From an uncultured Lachnobacterium sp. (GTDB lineage: Bacteria; Bacillota; Clostridia; Lachnospirales; Lachnospiraceae): a DNA stretch of 7,216 nt. Position numbers and translations under genes: made by a program. How positions within the stretch are numbered: the first letter of the stretch is position 1; each line of letters opens with the position of its first letter. The stretch spans positions 1-7,216 of the forward strand of contig URLU01000114.1 in the NCBI GenBank assembly GCA_900548765.1. Direction: 5' to 3'. The notes beneath the pieces were generated by a model. The model searched no databases and had not been told where the DNA came from. It worked only from the letters and a program-made list of their open reading frames with translations. This document shows positions 5,937 through 7,216 of this stretch, in pieces.

Positions 5937-5939
5937 CGT

Positions 5940-6938
5940 TTAGTTTCCTCCTGTGAAGTATTTATCATATACCTTGAAAAAGGAATCTGTGGTTATGTTC
6001 TTTTCATCCTCAAGTGATATGGAATCCCACAGCTCTGTGTTTAGCTCAAACTCTGCATTGTCCACAAAGTCATTATATGCATCAAAGAATTTCTCCTTTT
6101 CCCTCTTCTCAAGTATATGCTCCTTGTTTTTTTCAGTCAGTTCTTCATCAAACTTGTTCACACATTTTATGAAATAGAACTTACCATCTGATGCTGGGAT
6201 TTTGCCCGAAATCTCGTCATTTTCCAGCTCAAATGCCACATTTTCCACTTCCTCAGGATATGTATCTCTGGCTATATCAGCTTCCACCGAGCCCGCCTCA
6301 TTGTAGGTGCCTGCCAGAGACGCAAACTCGTCTCCCGACTGGAGTGCCGCTTCAATCTGATTTGCCTGTTCCTCATTCGATACAATAATCTGCTGGATGT
6401 TCATAACTCTTGCCTCATCATCACTGACCTCCGAGTCAACTCCAGCGGTCATGGAATTGTAGAGCTTATTGGCAAGGGCATATTTCTCATAGATTTGCTT
6501 TATATCGGTCTGGGAAAGCCCCATGAAGCTTTTTTCCTCATCATTAAGTGACTCATAGTATTCCGAAGCCGCATCTCCTGCCAGCTTCTTCTCATCCTCT
6601 GTGAGGCTTATCTCCTGTTCCTCTGCCAGAAGCGACATGCAGGTTATCCTCGTCGCTTCATCAACCGTGACATCCTTTACATACTCATCCAGAGAGTTCT
6701 CGCCGAAATCGTAATCCCAGAGATTATCCCCATATTCGTTGCCATATAAATTTTTATAATTACACAGGTAAAGCTTTGCTTCCTTCATGCTGCACTCTGT
6801 GCCATTTACAGCAAAAGCCACATGCTTATTAGTATGCTTTACATCAAAAACTATCTCTGTATTTCCTATCTGACAGCCAGTCAGCATGACAGCAGCCATA
6901 AGAGCTGCCGCTACGCTGATAATTGTTCTTTTTCTCAA
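5940..6938 (-). CDS. PrsA/parvulin-like lipoprotein (peptidylprolyl isomerase family, active site atypical)
   Basis: 332 residues. The N-terminus is a lipoprotein signal: MRKR, a hydrophobic core and the lipobox LTGC (19-22), so the mature protein is anchored outside the membrane at Cys22. Residues about 45-170 are a helical SurA/PrsA-like chaperone region. About 178-262 resembles a PpiC rotamase domain: IQQIIVSNEEQANQI, GDEFASLAG, AFELENDEISGKI, then SDGKFYFIKCVNKFDE. A helical C-terminal tail follows. In active parvulins the first strand usually reads (A/S)RHIL and the last GYHIIK. Here those histidines are Gln and Phe and the GGDLG loop is absent, so chaperone activity without isomerase activity is possible. 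The start is TTG at 6938, supported by AAGGGA (plus-strand 6947-6952) 8 bp upstream and by the intact signal peptide. It lies 21 bp after the upstream gene and 3 bp before the PAP2 gene. Confidence 0.85.
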   Translation of the reverse strand: MRKRTIISVAAALMAAVMLTGCQIGNTEIVFDVKHTNKHVAFAVNGTECSMKEAKLYLCNYKNLYGNEYGDNLWDYDFGENSLDEYVKDVTVDEATRITCMSLLAEEQEISLTEDEKKLAGDAASEYYESLNDEEKSFMGLSQTDIKQIYEKYALANKLYNSMTAGVDSEVSDDEARVMNIQQIIVSNEEQANQIEAALQSGDEFASLAGTYNEAGSVEADIARDTYPEEVENVAFELENDEISGKIPASDGKFYFIKCVNKFDEELTEKNKEHILEKREKEKFFDAYNDFVDNAEFELNTELWDSISLEDEKNITTDSFFKVYDKYFTGGN

Positions 6939-6946
6939 TGTTGTAA

Positions 6947-6952
6947 TCCCTT
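6947..6952 (-). promoter_or_regulatory. Ribosome binding site supporting the TTG start of the parvulin-like lipoprotein
   Basis: AAGGGA on the minus strand sits 8 bp before TTG at 6938. The first in-frame ATG falls at residue 14, inside the hydrophobic signal core, and would destroy the basic N-region, so TTG is preferred. Confidence 0.65.
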
Positions 6953-6959
6953 CTGATTT

Positions 6960-7216
6960 CTATCCTTCTACGATAAGAAATCTTCCGCTTGGCAGGGAAA
7001 ATACTTCACTCTGCTCAAGCAGCTCGTCATCAGACATTCCTGCTATGTCAGTGCCTGCCTCATCAAAATAATCTCTTACTTCCTTTAAGTTTTTACAAAC
7101 CACAGCCATACAGTCCTCAAGAAACTCCTCTGCTGTCTCTGGTGAATCCGCTACCTCTTCTGAAAAAAGCTGGGTCTGATTCTCCAAAAATGTGTTTAAA
7201 ACCTCTTCATCATATT
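6960..7216 (-). CDS. Acidic protein of unknown function, C-terminal part (5' end outside the window)
   Basis: I do not recognise this protein. The frame is open from the window edge to TAG at 6962-6960, giving about 85 visible residues. They are strongly acidic (runs such as FSEEV, ETAEEFLED and MSDDELLEQSE) and probably mostly helical, ending in a short strand-like GRFLIVEG. No membrane segment or signal is seen. A TTG at 7187-7185 could start a 75-residue version, but its nearest purine-rich stretch is about 13 bp away and the frame continues upstream without a stop (reading YDEEVLNTF before it). I therefore treat it as the tail of a longer gene. It ends 21 bp before the parvulin-like lipoprotein gene and is probably in the same transcript. 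Confidence 0.65.
   Translation of the reverse strand, partial: YDEEVLNTFLENQTQLFSEEVADSPETAEEFLEDCMAVVCKNLKEVRDYFDEAGTDIAGMSDDELLEQSEVFSLPSGRFLIVEG

Overview
The window looks like chromosomal DNA from a low-to-mid GC Gram-positive anaerobe. A Clostridia/Lachnospiraceae-type genome is my inference. It rests on strong AGGAGG-type ribosome binding sites, AT-rich third positions, lipobox signal peptides, the DXP-independent vitamin B6 pathway, and methyltransferase and hydrolase families that I associate with that group. No RNA gene, CRISPR array, insertion sequence or phage gene is visible.

Left part (1-2340, all minus strand). A lipoprotein gene runs off the left edge; only its signal peptide is visible. 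Upstream of it lies a broken class I SAM methyltransferase that has lost its N-terminus and carries a frameshift. Upstream again is a compact three-gene cassette: a TetR-family regulator, an alpha/beta hydrolase with a complete catalytic triad, and a 66-residue two-helix membrane protein. Each junction is an ATGA stop/start overlap. An imperfect palindrome just upstream of the TetR ribosome binding site is a candidate autoregulatory operator. It overlaps the -35 of a rightward promoter that now has no gene in front of it.

Centre (2460-5410). This is a textbook vitamin B6 locus. pdxR (MocR/GntR-aminotransferase regulator, minus strand) is divergent from pdxS-pdxT (plus strand), which encode the two subunits of PLP synthase. 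The 106-bp divergent region holds a near-consensus promoter for pdxR (TTGAAA, 17 bp, TATAAT) and two oppositely oriented CTGGT-core elements that are good candidates for PdxR sites. PdxT (glutaminase) supplies ammonia to PdxS, which makes PLP from ribose-5-phosphate and glyceraldehyde-3-phosphate. PdxR probably senses PLP and controls both transcripts.

Right part (5403-7216, minus strand). A tightly spaced three-gene run reads toward pdxT: the C-terminal part of an unrecognised acidic protein, a PrsA/parvulin-like lipoprotein, and a PAP2-family membrane phosphatase. The last two fit envelope work (protein folding outside the membrane, lipid-phosphate recycling). The PAP2 gene and pdxT overlap tail to tail by 8 bp.

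I see no clearly new multi-gene system. The most notable points are the self-contained TetR-hydrolase-membrane-peptide cassette with its orphan divergent promoter, the regulatory layout between pdxR and pdxS, and a parvulin-like lipoprotein that appears to lack the family's two active-site histidines.
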